Of a DNA stretch of 64,000 nt, positions 10,829 to 21,938 are shown piece by piece; the stretch's first letter is position 1; each line of letters starts with the position of its first letter. The stretch is from Symsagittifera roscoffensis. Taxonomy: Eukaryota > Xenacoelomorpha > Acoela > Convolutidae. The notes under the pieces were generated by a model, which was not told the DNA's origin, made no database searches, and saw only the letters and a list, made by a program, of their open reading frames with translations. The position numbers were made by a program, and so were the translations under genes. Location: positions 5,995,472 through 6,059,471 of the forward strand of contig NC_087069.1 of NCBI RefSeq assembly GCF_963678635.1, in the 5' to 3' direction.

Positions 10829-11027
10829 GGCTCTTTTTCGTTCCCCCCACCTGAAAATTTTGATATTTGAAGTTACTGTTCACTTTGTGCGATTGTCATG
10901 AGAATTGACATGCAGACTAATTAGGCCATGACAAACATTATTGGTCTTCATAATTAACCTTGTAAGACCACACGTTATACCATAAAATTCATGTTTGAGT
11001 CAGGTGGGGTGAAAAGGAAAGAGAGCC
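10829..11027. mobile_element. hAT-like MITE with 8-bp target duplication
   Basis: Starts GGCTCTTTTTCGTTCCCCCC and ends GGAAAGAGAGCC. Flanked by the perfect 8-bp direct repeat AAGAGATT (10821-10828 and 11028-11035). This is the type copy of the family whose fragments litter 5.2-6.8 kb, 11.2-11.8 kb, 44.6-46 kb and 55-58 kb. Confidence 0.9.
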
Positions 11028-11094
11028 AAGAGATTTTCTTGTTTCTACCTCACGTAAGCATCAATACCTTTTTTTCGAATATCCAATTTTGGAA

Positions 11095-11810
11095 CTCTTA
11101 TCCCCCCCATCGCTCCTCACATCTCCCACCTCGCTTTTTTCCTTCTTACCACCATCATGGTGTAATGAGAACATCATGTTGCAACGAGAGGTTTTACCAG
11201 AATAAGTATGAGGGTTAAAAATGTATGAGGGCTAAAAATGTTTTTCATGGACTCTTTTCCAACCCCTCCCTCTATTTTTTCTTTCTTATTTTCCGATTGT
11301 TACAAAAAAATGCATGTGGAATAATTAGGCCATGACAAACATAATTAGTCTTCATACTTAACATTGTAAAACCACTTGTTACACCATAAAACTGAAGTTT
11401 ATGTGAGGTGGGGGGAGGGTTGGGGAAAGAAGAGCTTCGAGCTCTCCAAAAGCACTACAAAGACCCTATTTTAGCAAAAATTTCTGCACTGCAGGCAAAG
11501 TTTTGAAAAAACAGCATATAAATAGCTTTTTAGGCACTTTCTGAAAATTTATACCAAAAAATTGCGTTTTTTTCGGCCCGCGCTTCTCCCTTGAAATTAG
11601 TAGGCTGTTTTTCATTTCCCCCCCCACCTGCAAGTTTTTACATGTAAATTTGTTGACCACCTTGTTATGAAAATTCACATATAGACTAATAAGGCCACGA
11701 CAAACATATTTGGTCTTCATACTCAACCTCGTAAAATCACTCCTTAGACCATAAAATTGATGCTTGTGTGAAATTGGGGGGGAAAGGAAAAATAGCCCCA
11801 TATTACCGTA
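11095..11810. repeat. Two further C/G-tract MITE copies and fragments
   Basis: About 11247-11432 (GGACTCTTTTCCAACCCCTCC to GGGGAAAGAAGAGC) and 11603-11797 (GGCTGTTTTTCATTTCCCCC to GGAAAAATAGCC). Both hold the family interior TAGGCCA-GACAAACAT. Neither shows a preserved 8-bp target duplication. Between them, 11500-11600 resembles the GCGCGC-containing hAT-like family. Confidence 0.7.
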
Positions 11811-12057
11811 TAAGCAAATGATATTTAATCTTTTGCTTCACACTCGAATTTCACCAGTGAGTCTTCAGTACTCAACAGCAGATCCCCCCTTCCCTCCCAA
11901 CCTCAATTTATTAGTGCTTGTCAAACTCTTTAAAAAAACACTAATTGAAAACCAACCCACCACTCTTTAACACTTGTCTTAGAAAAAATGTTTCAGTTGA
12001 CAATTTGGATAAACTATATATGTGCTTCCGCTCAAACGCCTATGAAAATTGTAGACA

Positions 12058-12255
12058 TTACGAGGCCAAACTGTGCACTGGATAGGCGCACAATTTTGTG
12101 TCTGTATGTTCCTGGATTCCAGAGACAAGTCTTTAAACATGTGACAATTTTGTCGGAACGATCAAAGGAAAGTAAAGATCAAAAGAAGAACAAAAGGAGC
12201 GTCCTTGTTGCGGAATCCGCTTACAATGCACAAAATGCACAGTTTGGCCTCGTAA
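12058..12255. mobile_element. MITE with 20-bp perfect terminal inverted repeats
   Basis: Left end TTACGAGGCCAAACTGTGCA (12058-12077) is the exact reverse complement of 12236-12255, with further imperfect pairing inwards (GCACAATTTTGTG near the left, CACAAAATGCAC near the right). Total 198 bp. The TTA/TAA termini leave the target duplication ambiguous. A 94-residue ORF spanning it is produced by the element. Confidence 0.8.
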
Positions 12256-12629
12256 TGGAGGGTTCTGGATGAGTTTAAACATTTCTGTTCAAGGTTTGCT
12301 CTTATTAAGAAAGCTCGACTGGGCTAAGGTCGCAAGAGAGTAGTGGTAATAAATTTCTAGTAAATTTTATTTTTGTTCCGACAATTCATTTGTTGGAAAA
12401 GTTGTAGAAATTTGTTCACCTGCTCACTTCGACGCGTTTTAATGCAGTTTTTATATAGACGACAACTAAGACGTGAAAGTAGTACTGAGTGCGTGTGCCT
12501 CAAGTAAAAATTCTGTGAAAAAATTTCTGCCAAAAAAAAACACTTTGTAACGTGGTAAAAAATTGGCTGTTAATGCTACCTAGCATTAAAGTATGAAAGT
12601 ATAGTATAAAGCCAGTATTGTTGATGAGC

Positions 12630-12716
12630 AATATCAGCCATATAGCTCAGCGTATACATAGTGCGTTCCGGGGAGTTCGGCGTGGGTTCGATTCTCACCT
12701 AAGTCGTTTCATTTGA
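12630..12716 (+). repeat. tRNA-like RNA polymerase III box A/box B sequence (SINE head or LTR-associated)
   Basis: TAGCTCAGCG resembles a box A, and GGTTCGATTC at about 12692 is a perfect box B. The latter forms a T-arm with a five-pair GTGGG/CTCAC stem around TTCGATT. The acceptor and anticodon arms do not pair, so this is not an intact tRNA. It is most likely the head of a tRNA-derived SINE or a tRNA relic lying 5' of the BEL/Pao copy. Confidence 0.45.
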
Positions 12717-12719
12717 GAA

Positions 12720-13030
12720 TCCTATTTGAGCCGAACCTGACAGAACATAAAATGCTAATATTTTAATCGGTTCCAAATTGGTTTGCAATTGAGTTTCTGT
12801 TAATTAAACTGCGTGAACTAAGTATGAACTCATTGTGAAAAAACACATAAATCACGCAAATCAGGACATGAATAAGCCCATTTTTTAACTTGATACGTGT
12901 AATGTTGTTGCTAATTCCGTGCAATAAAAAATTACTAAAATTCGCCGTTTATTGATTCTTTTGAATTAAACCGATTCTGTTTCCTGTTTTTATAAGTTAT
13001 CAAAAAGTTATAAAAAAGGCCAGAATATTT
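12720..13030 (+). mobile_element. Probable 5' LTR (3' part) of BEL/Pao copy 2
   Basis: The sequence immediately before the primer-binding site at 13031 must be the end of the 5' LTR. It includes a polyadenylation-like CAATAAA at about 12921. The left boundary of the LTR cannot be set because no second LTR is present in the window. Confidence 0.45.
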
Positions 13031-13048
13031 TGGTGCCGCGACTCGGGA
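13031..13048 (+). promoter_or_regulatory. Primer-binding site, tRNA-His-like
   Basis: TGGTGCCGCGACTCGGGA is complementary to a tRNA 3' end including CCA. The form TGGTGCCG-GACTCGG is that of tRNA-His-primed elements. It lies where a BEL/Pao minus-strand primer site should be, upstream of leader, ORF0 and gag. Confidence 0.7.
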
Positions 13049-14217
13049 GTCTGCAAAATTTAGTGTGACCCAAAACCAAGGACCGATATCAGAGTCGAGA
13101 TATTTCAACCGACTAGCCTAAACGAATAAAAGAATTGAGGCATCAGACGGTGTCCTTTTCTCATCAATATTCCAAACCAGCTGGACGTTTTGGGCTTCGT
13201 GCTGATTTCCAACTTCAAGTATGGGTGAGAAGCTGTGCGATCAAGAGAGCAGCTGAAGATGGTTCTACTCATAGGCGTGTTTGACCAAAACAAAAACAGC
13301 TTCCCTAACAAAAAACCGAACTAGTTCACGAAACCGACGCGATGATCAGACGACACAAAGCCGAAACTGGTTTGACGTCACAAAGACACAACACAAACGC
13401 GAAATTGCTTTGACGTCGCAGAATAGTGTTTTGGCGGCGGCAGCACAACTGTAGTGATCATCCCAAACTCTTTAAAAACTTGTAAGATCGAACCTGTGCT
13501 TTCAACTAACTTTTAGACTCTAATTTGTGCTAGTTTTTTTTTAACCAAAAAAAATGCTACTTTTTTGATTATCAGTGCTATAAAATTACATACGATGTTG
13601 TTAATTGCAAACCGATTAAGACCGTACTAGATACCTAACCCTAGTTTATACCCAGTACCCTATTACCCCAGGATAGTCTCGAACCCAAAAAATTTTGTGA
13701 AAAAAAAACTCGGAAAATTTTCTAAAAAATTTTTGCAAAAAAATAAATAAAAATTTTCAAAAAAACTTTTCCCAAAACTTTCACTGACAAAAAAAATTTT
13801 TTTTTTGCCCGAATTTAGAGCAAAATCGGAAAACACCGTTTTTGTCTCGCCCGTTCAACCGTTTAAACCGTCAATCGTGTCGAGCAAGTTTTTTGAGTGA
13901 ATCCCTACCTCGGTTTCCTCCAGTGGTTGGATAAACTTTAAAAATTTGCTCGGCTCGCCCCATTTTCGGCCGCATACCGCCGCGACCGTTACTACTACCG
14001 TTTCGCCGTAACGTCGTTGAGTGTAACCGATAAACCGTACGCGTTGACTTAAATAGTACTGAATCGAAGCCTTAGCAAAACCTTACAAAACCCTCAGCTA
14101 AGGGTTCTTAAAGTTCTTATCGTGATAATTTTTTTTTCATTTCTATGTGACGACTTTACTTCAACAGACTCCTTAAATTGATTGCAATTAAAACAACCGT
14201 ATCGCTTATCACTATCA
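13049..14217 (+). other. Long leader of BEL/Pao copy 2
   Basis: About 1.17 kb without a gene. GACGTCA-like motifs occur around 13370-13415, and long A runs at 13690-13810 parallel the T runs of copy 1. The interval between primer site and ORF0 is unusually long for a retrotransposon leader. Confidence 0.5.
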
Positions 14218-14806
14218 ATGTTGTTCATCATTGCTGCGAGTTCTCTCCATCACTCCGTAAATACCTTACCTTTAACTCTCGACGACACTTTTAAAGCAGT
14301 TCCAGGTTTAAGCTTTAATTTGAATGCAAATAACTGGCAAAAGACTGTTCAATATCTTTCAAGCAATTCCCCAAAATGTATGATAGAGAAAAATATTATA
14401 ATTTGGCACGATGTTATAAATAATTCATTGAGCAAGAATAGATCAAACAACGATAACCCACTTACACCAGAAAGTCTGATTGAAATTTTGAAAGAATTTT
14501 AAAACAAAATATCAGCCATTGTTTACGTACACCGTCAAAATACCCCCAATATTTATGGATGTTTGGTTAAAACAAGAAATTTTAACCATTAAAGTGACCA
14601 AACATTTAATCTCAAAAAGAAAAGCTAGCAACAAGGAACTAATTCGTAAGCTTAAATTAATTCATCCTCCGGCGTTTTTAGAAATAAAAAATTTGAGAAT
14701 CATTCGACGTTATTTCCCCAATCTGTCCGAACTTATCAATAAAGTTAAAAGTCGTCGACCAAGTTCAAGGAAAAAAAAGCAGATAAGCAAAAGATTTCAC
14801 AAATGA
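14218..14806 (+). pseudogene. ORF0: extra small ORF upstream of BEL/Pao gag (copy 2)
   Basis: Starts at ATG 14218, where similarity to copy 1 begins (FIIAASSLHH). It reads through PGLSFN, IIIWHDVINNSLSKNRSNN and LTP to an in-frame TAA at 14500-14502. It continues in the same frame through AIVY, then shifts by one base near 14570 into the frame carrying HLISKRK and the basic tail SSRKKKQISKRF, which ends at 14806. Thirteen of nineteen residues in the WHD block match copy 1, although the two copies are clearly old. About 250 bases separate it from the gag ATG. The lysine/arginine-rich tail suggests nucleic-acid binding (inference). A distant SGNH-esterase resemblance is possible but the catalytic motifs are not intact. 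Confidence 0.7.
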
Positions 14807-15059
14807 CAACAGTCGAAGAATATTTAACATTTGTTAGGCATTATAAATCTTGATTTGTTTGTTTTTTCATTAGTTAAATTCATCTTTATTTTCAATCTTG
14901 TAGTTTGTTGTCCTTCTGCTCCGTAAGCAACGAGAATTTTAGGGGTCCTGCCAGGATCCTCTTGATCGGTATAGGACGCGGCTACTTGAATTGACTCTAG
15001 TTTGGTTCCGTCAACCGACACTATTTTTCTTTGCTCTTATTTAAAAACAAATATTTCAA
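14807..15059 (+). other. Spacer between ORF0 and gag, copy 2
   Basis: No ORF. A polypyrimidine tract ending in CTTGTAG at about 14904 could serve as a splice acceptor upstream of gag, but this is not supported further. Confidence 0.3.
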
Positions 15060-17319
15060 ATGGAGCTTGATCTCGGCCAGAAGCTAAACAAAATTTATCT
15101 TGCCAGGAAAGAGTTGGAAACAAATCTTTTCGATTACCATGCCAAAATTACAGAATATATATAAGTGCGAATGATAGACCAGCTAAAATTGAAACGTACA
15201 TAGAAAAATCTAGCGTTTGCTTACAAAAGTTTATAGAGAAAAATGATGAGCTTAAATCTTTGTCTATGCACAGCAACAACGCTGCTGAAACAATAAACCA
15301 ACTTGAGTTTTACCTAGGATCTAACACTGCAAAATATGACGATGTTTTAAGTCTAGCTAAAAATTACTTTCAAATTAAACATCAAGAGGACCAGGTAGCA
15401 ACTGCATGAACCCCAACGCCAAGCGAATCCGTCCGTTCCAAGAAACCCCTTTCACATCGTTCTAAGATTGCATCAATGACTTCGAGTGAGCGTCGAAGAG
15501 AGGCAGCCCTTGCAAAAATTAGACGCGAGGAAGTTGAACGCCAAGTAGAGGCTAAGCTTCGTTTGAAAAAGCAAGAGATCCAGATTCAGTCGATGAAGGG
15601 TCAATTGATCTTGATGTGGTTGTAGAGGAAAGCCGTCAAAAGCTAGCAGAAGCAACTATCGAAGAGGCTGAATATCTGGAAGACGCCTCTGAAATTTGTG
15701 AACTTCGTCGTAGCAGATCGAAATTGGCAATGGCGTTCAGCAGAACCAAACGGAGGAAAACAGGACAAGAAGTTGGGTGAACACTCAATTCCCAACTCAG
15801 GAGATAGTTCAGCCCGTGGCGCCAGTCCAAAGTGTCAATCTGGAACCAGCTTCCGAGTTCTTGTCATTTTCAAGTATTGAACCGCCTTTCAGTAGAAATC
15901 TGACGATGATTAATAACTCACATCCATTTGCTGATTATTTCGAAACCACGTGTAAAAACTCACAGAGTGTTAACGTCCCTCATAGATCAAATACAAGTGT
16001 CAGCTTGCCAAATCCAAAGTTAAACAGTACGTATGAGCCACAGGAACAGCTACCTTTGACCAACCTATACAACTACAACCCTTTGATGCAGAGTAGTTTT
16101 CATCATTCTAATATCCCGACGAGCTCAATGCCCATTGCTCAACAAACCTTTTTCCCAAATAATTCCGCAAGTTTTGTGTACCAACCGCTTTTACCAACTA
16201 ACGTTGGTCCTCTCAATCCTCCAACAGTCACCTTCTCCCCTAACTCATTTTATGTCACACAGCCATCGAATGTTCAACCGTTCTCTAGCAGAGGAACAAC
16301 TTTTTATGTCGGTGATCCTAAAACTTTAGACGCCGCAATCTATTCAAAACCTCTGATGGCGCCTTATACAAATGAGAATAAACAATATGGCCCATTTACG
16401 TCCTCGGGCAGTAAACCAATCACAAATCAAGATCTAGCTGAAATCTTGGCACTGAGCCAGAAAGGTCCCTTGCCTGAATGGAAATTGTCTTCTTTCGCCG
16501 GAAATCCGTTGCAGTGGCCTGAATGGTTTGTTCAGTTCAAAAGTGCAATCGATGCAAAAGTTTTAAGTGATGATGTCAAACTGACATATCTCAAAACTCT
16601 CGTTTCAGGCAAAGCGAAGAATGGACGCTTTGAAAACTCTAGAGAGGAAATTTGGACAATCACAGACGATTGTGGCAGCTCATCTTGAAAAACTTTTGAA
16701 TTTTCCACCTCTCAAAATGCACAATTCAGAAAGCATTATCAGTTTCGCTTCCTGTATATCCAGTCTTGTCGCAGTTTTAAAATCGTTAGGATATGAGTAT
16801 GACTTGAAGAGTACATCCGTTTTGAATCAAGTTATTTCAAAATTGCCTCCAAATATGAAAGAGTCATGGTCTCTCCACTCTGTAAAGAAATGTTGGAGAC
16901 AGCCAACTGTTTTAGACTTTAATGATTGGCTCCGCGACAAGGCTGAGGCCTATGAACTTATGCGTGTGAGTCAGAATAAGTCACGACCTGAGGAGACTCC
17001 AAAGACTGGTTTCCATAAATCACCTACAAAAGTTTTTGCCGCTGCTTCAAAAGTTAAAAAACCATTTTATGCTCCGTGCCTCCAGTGCAAGGGTAAACAC
17101 CCACTCTGGAGTTGTTCTTTGTTTAAGGAAAAGACCCCAATTCAACGAGCTCAATTCTCCGCACAAAATAGGTTGTGTTTTGCTTGCTTTCAACCTGACC
17201 ACATGTTCCGAAAATGCCCTAAAGCCCGCAAATGCACTAAGCCTGGTTGTGAAAGCACCCATAATGTCTTGTTACATGGTGCTGTGAAAATTTTCAGCGT
17301 AAGGTCTGCAAACAAATAG
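15060..17319 (+). pseudogene. BEL/Pao gag, degenerate copy 2
   Basis: Begins at ATG 15060. In order: an N-terminal helical region; a glutamate/arginine/lysine/glutamine-rich coiled coil (15480-15700); a serine/asparagine/proline-rich linker (15777-16400); and the DUF1759-type core (LPEWKLSSFAGNPLQW near 16470, SDDVKLTYLKTL near 16570). After the core comes a segment with LPPNMKESW. Zinc knuckles follow at 17080-17115 (CLQCKGKHPLWSC), about 17179-17219 (CFACFQPDHMFRKC) and a CTKPGCESTH motif. Lesions: stop at about 15162 with frameshift, TGA at about 15408, frameshift near 15590, stop/frameshift near 15780, and a deletion of roughly 45 bases at 16619 that shifts the frame within the core. The final ORF ends at 17319. 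Confidence 0.9.
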
Positions 17320-17610
17320 TTAAACAATAGCAATAATGCAAGCCATTCGAATTCAAACAGTACCGCCCCGCCGAACCGGAATAAGCCGCAAACTTCGTCA
17401 TCGAATGTAGCCGGTTCGCCGTCTTACAAGAAACTAACGAGACTCCTTCCTGTGCTTCAATTTTAAATAAGTTCACACACAGATGTGACCACTGCTCTTG
17501 TAATGTGCGATTCCTGTTGTACCCACTCATGGGTCTCGGCGGGCTAGCACAGCGTTTAAATTTAACTGGCCAAAAACTAGATATTCTGGTAAACGGCTTC
17601 AATTCGACGG
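17320..17610 (+). pseudogene. BEL/Pao retroviral-type aspartic protease remnant
   Basis: After gag, ALVMCDSCCTHSWVS (about 17490-17540) followed one frame over by LAQRLNLTGQKLDI matches the N-terminal half of the BEL/Pao protease (DUF1758 type), with the expected aspartate in the CDS position. At least one frameshift lies within it, and it is cut by the assembly gap. Confidence 0.65.
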
Positions 17611-17810
17611 NNNNNNNNNNNNNNNNNNNNNNNNNNNNNNNNNNNNNNNNNNNNNNNNNNNNNNNNNNNNNNNNNNNNNNNNNNNNNNNNNNNNNNNNNN
17701 NNNNNNNNNNNNNNNNNNNNNNNNNNNNNNNNNNNNNNNNNNNNNNNNNNNNNNNNNNNNNNNNNNNNNNNNNNNNNNNNNNNNNNNNNNNNNNNNNNNN
17801 NNNNNNNNNN
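17611..17810. other. Assembly gap of exactly 200 N
   Basis: Unsized placeholder. BEL/Pao protease is on its left, Ty3/gypsy reverse transcriptase on its right. Confidence 0.99.
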
Positions 17811-18901
17811 TCACCCACAAAAACAAATAACAAATGCCAAAAATTGAGTTACTTCTAGGATAACATCGCACAAACAATCAAATTGGAAACAAAAGAACAA
17901 ACGCTTTTCTCGTCACTAGATTTACGTTATGCTTATTTGCAAATTCCGTTGGATAAGAACACTCGTGAACAATGCAATTTTAGTCTCATCTCTACGGGAA
18001 CATATCAATTTCAAACAGGCTTTTATGACCTTACGGATATGCCGGCAGAATGCAAACAAATTGAATGGCTCGGGTACCACATAGATAGTGAGAGCACAAC
18101 ACCATAAAAACGAAAAACACAAGCCATAGAAAAACATTTCTCCTAAAACATCTCCACCTAAAACATTTAAACATCTTAAAAGTTTCATGGGTTAAATACA
18201 TCATCCTACAAGATACATCCCACATCTGGCACAACCTGCCGCGGCATAACGTCCGTTACTAAAAAACACTGATAAACACAAAACACTAGACTGGTGAGCT
18301 GAACACGCAGCAGTTTTCCAAAAATTAAAATGCTGATGAAATCTCGAAACACGCTCGGTTTTTGATGCATCTACACTTGGCCTCGTTGCTGCCCTAAAAC
18401 GAATTACATCAGAAGGGTGGGTTGCAATCGCATATGCGTAAAAATTTATGTATTCTTTGGAAAAAAAGTACAGAGTAAATGAGTTAGAACTCTTGAGCGA
18501 CGTTTGGGCAATCAAACTCTTCAAATAATACCTTTATGCAAAAATTTTTTTACAGTCATTACTGATCATCAAGTTTTGATCAGCGCCTTAAACGCAAGCA
18601 AAAAATCAAACAAAGGTCAAAGTAGCCTCACAGTATGGATAGATTGGTAAATTCTTTTCAACTTTGACTTCAAACATTTGGCAGGAAATAAATTGTGTCA
18701 ATCAACTACATGTCTGAAAAACCGGTTGGATTAGCGATACCCCCTAGTGAGTACGATAAAGAACTTGTTGTGGCGTCAATCAACTCATTGATTTCTAATC
18801 TTGAGATGATTGCCATTTTATTTTTAAACCAACTGGCCAATAAGAAACTAGCACCACATCGGCTGATCAAAAAACGGAAGAACGCTATTAAGACAAACTA
18901 A
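17811..18901 (+). pseudogene. Ty3/gypsy reverse transcriptase and RNase H, copy A, degenerate
   Basis: Right of the gap, FSSLDLRYAYLQIPLD is the Ty3/gypsy reverse-transcriptase block with the first catalytic aspartate. Soon after LTDMPAE the sequence jumps to QIEWLGYHIDSE, so the segment with the catalytic Y-x-D-D box is deleted. From 18180 to 18620 broken frames carry RNase H-like pieces (a DAST-like block, YSLEKKYRVNELELL-like sequence in shifted frames, ITDHQVLISALN). 18695-18901 is open for a linker segment (KPVGLAIPPSEYDKE). Numerous frameshifts and stops. Its 5' half (gag, protease) lies in the gap or is absent. Confidence 0.85.
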
Positions 18902-20965
18902 CTCTCAAGTGCATTCAAAACATTTCACTCATTGGATAAACGGTCAAATACCCATAAAAGATTTCAACCATTCGCCCACAACTCAATCAAAAAATCTGTC
19001 GTAAGCTAAATCTATCCAAAAACAACTTGATTTTGCAAACTGTATACAATCCGCGGAAAAATCATCAATAATAAAAAACCGCAGTAACCCTAAAAGAATC
19101 GAAGGAGGTTTCATCCCAAAGGATGAAAAACAAAACAGCACTGACAGAGGGCAGGGGGAATCTGACGAGAGGATAGTCCTTCAGACCATAGATGGCATAG
19201 ACGAAGGCGAAAGGACAACACAGACCACTCGAAAAGTACAACAAAATCAGCCACCATCAAGGACACCAGAGAAATCATAAAAGGAGCAACAGAAAGCAAA
19301 AAACCAGCCACATTTCCGAAAATTGTGTTGAGCGACACAAACTAGAGCCCCAGAAAATCATCGCCATCGATCATGAAAGCAAGGACCGATCAAAAACTAA
19401 ACAAACAAAACACGACATCAACGTACACTCAGACGAAACCAAAGACGATTAACGCTGACACCCAAACAAATTTTTCGATAGAAAAGAAGGGAATTTTCGA
19501 AAACTGTGTCAACCGCGTGGCCCCGAATACAACAATCCAGGAGGAGACACACCCGAATGTGGAAAAACCCACAATGTCCGGAACTCATCCTCGATTTGAG
19601 GCCAGCCATGAGTTAATCGTGGAATGGATTGGTTGCCACGATCAAAAACGAAACCAATACAGAAATCGAAGATGACTTACCGCAATATAGGAAAAACTTC
19701 CAAAAAGTCAAAAAGTACTAGGAGTCAGTTTCCTTGCAGCTGCAAACCGAAAAGACACGAATTTGCGCCCGCTCGTCAATTCTGTAAAAAGCGAGATTGG
19801 GAAGCGCTGCAGATGTCTTTGGATAAAATTGGTACAACATTCGATACCGTTTTCACGTACGGGTCAATTACCTGCTCCTAGACGAACGAATTGTACTCCC
19901 TTCCTCAATTTAGGCTGTCGGTACTTGACAGCTTGCTTTTTTCTCATCTCGGATCGGCGGCCATGCCTGATCTGTGTCAGCACATCTGATTTCCACACAT
20001 CCACAGATCAATTGTACAAATGGCACAGGGATGTCGTCAGAATACAGATCAAGGTAAAAACTTAAAACCAGTCATTGGGAAAAACACTCATTCCAAACAG
20101 AACCTGTTGTTGAACCTAACAAAGAGGTACAGTTGGGTTTCGCGGTACAGCCACCGGATGAACTCAGAAGAGATATGCATAAATTTTAGTTGCAATAGTT
20201 AAGTGGTCAAAATTTACGACGGCAAAGATAGTCTCAAACACGACAACGGACATCGCACTAACCTATATGCAACGTTACATCTTCAAAAAAGGAGTACCAT
20301 GTAGGTTAGGATGCGACCAGGCACAAACCTCCTTTTCAAATCTTTTGCAAATCAAATCATGTAGAATTTTTGTTGGCCCCGGTTGATGATCATAGATCCA
20401 AAGGTGTGGTGGAACGGCTTATAAAAACACTTAAACGGCGACTCGGAGTCATGAAAATTGATTCGAAAAACACTCCGTTTAGGTTAGCATCGGATGTTGC
20501 GGAGATTAGCAAAACGCCACGGATAATTCCACATGAAGTGACAAAAACCACACGCTTGTTTAGATCGGAAAAACCTGCTTCACCCTTCAACCCTGGCAGA
20601 ACTAAAGCATGAACTTCAGAAGGGGTCCGGAGATCACAATTAAACACAGAATACACGAAACCACTATTTTCAAGCAATCTTCAACCTTAGACAATCCTCG
20701 ACGATCAAGTGCAGGTGTGAAAGCTAGGAGAGCATTAGCTCTAGAAAATGAAATACTAAACTTAAGATCTGAATGGATTCAACAAAAAATTAACCCAAAT
20801 ATAAGAAAGAAAATTGAACAAGTAGCACGGAAGACGGTTAGATTGGCCACGAAGGTGAAAGAACCAAATACAATTGAACAAAGACACAAAAATATTGACG
20901 GGAAAATACTAACATGCACGCCACGTACAGCTTGGGTACAAACGAAGGGGAGACAACCGAGATAG
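18902..20965 (+). pseudogene. Ty3/gypsy linker and integrase, copy A, degenerate
   Basis: A low-complexity linker at 19370-19675 (T-x-T-Q-T repeats) is followed by integrase pieces. These are a broken HHCC zinc region (19760-20090), the first catalytic block at about 20135 where aspartate is replaced by glycine (VQLGF), the second block CDQAQ at about 20310, and VVERLIKTLKRRL with the glutamate kept at about 20410. A C-terminal region (20609-20965) contains RRALALENEILNLRSEWIQQ. The same order and sequence recur in copy B (22.3-24.1 kb) and, more distantly, copy C on the minus strand. It is inactive because of the D-to-G change and multiple frameshifts. Confidence 0.85.
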
Positions 20966-21938
20966 GAGACAACCGTGTCAAGAAAAAGTGGTTTTGAATT
21001 TGTACATAACCCTTTAATTTACGGTCCATGTTGACCATCAAGACTTAGTGACTATGTGGCATATAAATCCGCTCGTATAGCAGGACACTGTTTGCGTTTT
21101 TTAGATACAGAAAACCCAAACGCGCCATGACACCCTTTTTTGCGGGAAGACACATCGAGACTCACAGTCACGCTAACTCGGAAAGAACTACAAAGCAGTC
21201 CTACCAAAAGAAAAGCTACAGTGAAGAGAACAGAGGGAAAGCAGGTACCACGTACGCCAACAAGGGGCCTGAAATTTCTGTCGGAAGTACGAAAATCGGT
21301 GAGCACCACATCAATAATATCAAGCGTCTCGGAATCATCAACGTCGGAGAACATAGAACCATCGCCGAAGCGGGTGAACAAAAACGACACATCGTAGAAC
21401 GTCAAGCAATAGCAATAACGACCAACAGGAAAATCGGGTCGGGTCAAACAATCAACTCTTGCCGGGGCACTCGGAAAGATGGTGCAATTACCAACGAACC
21501 GCTTTCGGAGAAGAGATCAAAAAGCTGCTATTAACAAAGAGCAATAACCTCTACCCCCGACCACAAACCTAGCCTCATTTCGGAAATGGGTTCCCATGAG
21601 AAAACTCCTGAATACAAAGCTTGTGTTCAATTTCTGGAAATCAGACGACCGAAAAGTGAAGAAGAAGAAAAACTGTCAACGGAAATCGACGATTTGTTGT
21701 CTCCTGCAGAGAGTCAACAGAAAACACATAATATGAGTTCTTTGTTGTCACGAATATCCAAAACCAGAAACCCACAGGAAATCGAAGCCGGCTCACAACA
21801 AACATAGAAAGAAAAGTAACCGTACAGTCATTTTTGGGACTCAATAACTCAATACCGTCCTGGCGGGACGTAAGAATTCTGTTCCTAATGGGACCTAAAA
21901 CTCAAGTTGAATTTGTGTTATTTTGCTTACGAGGGGAA
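20966..21938 (+). pseudogene. Ty3/gypsy post-integrase tail, copy A
   Basis: C-terminal extension of the pol polyprotein in broken frames: a segment like YVAYK-CLRFLDTE, then a lysine/serine/threonine-rich stretch (SPTKRKATVKRTEGK, SVSESSTSENIEPSPKRVNK) and an acidic piece at 21586-21807 (FLEIRRPKSEEEEKL). It ends before a purine run GAGGGGAA abutting the LTR. The equivalent extension occurs in copies B and C. Confidence 0.7.

Noticed and set aside
11988-12272. 94-residue ORF as a host gene
   Set aside because: It spans a MITE whose perfect 20-bp inverted ends define the sequence. The protein has no recognisable features.
12630-12716. Functional tRNA gene
   Set aside because: Box A and box B and the T-arm are present, but acceptor and anticodon stems do not pair, so it is at best a tRNA-derived SINE head.
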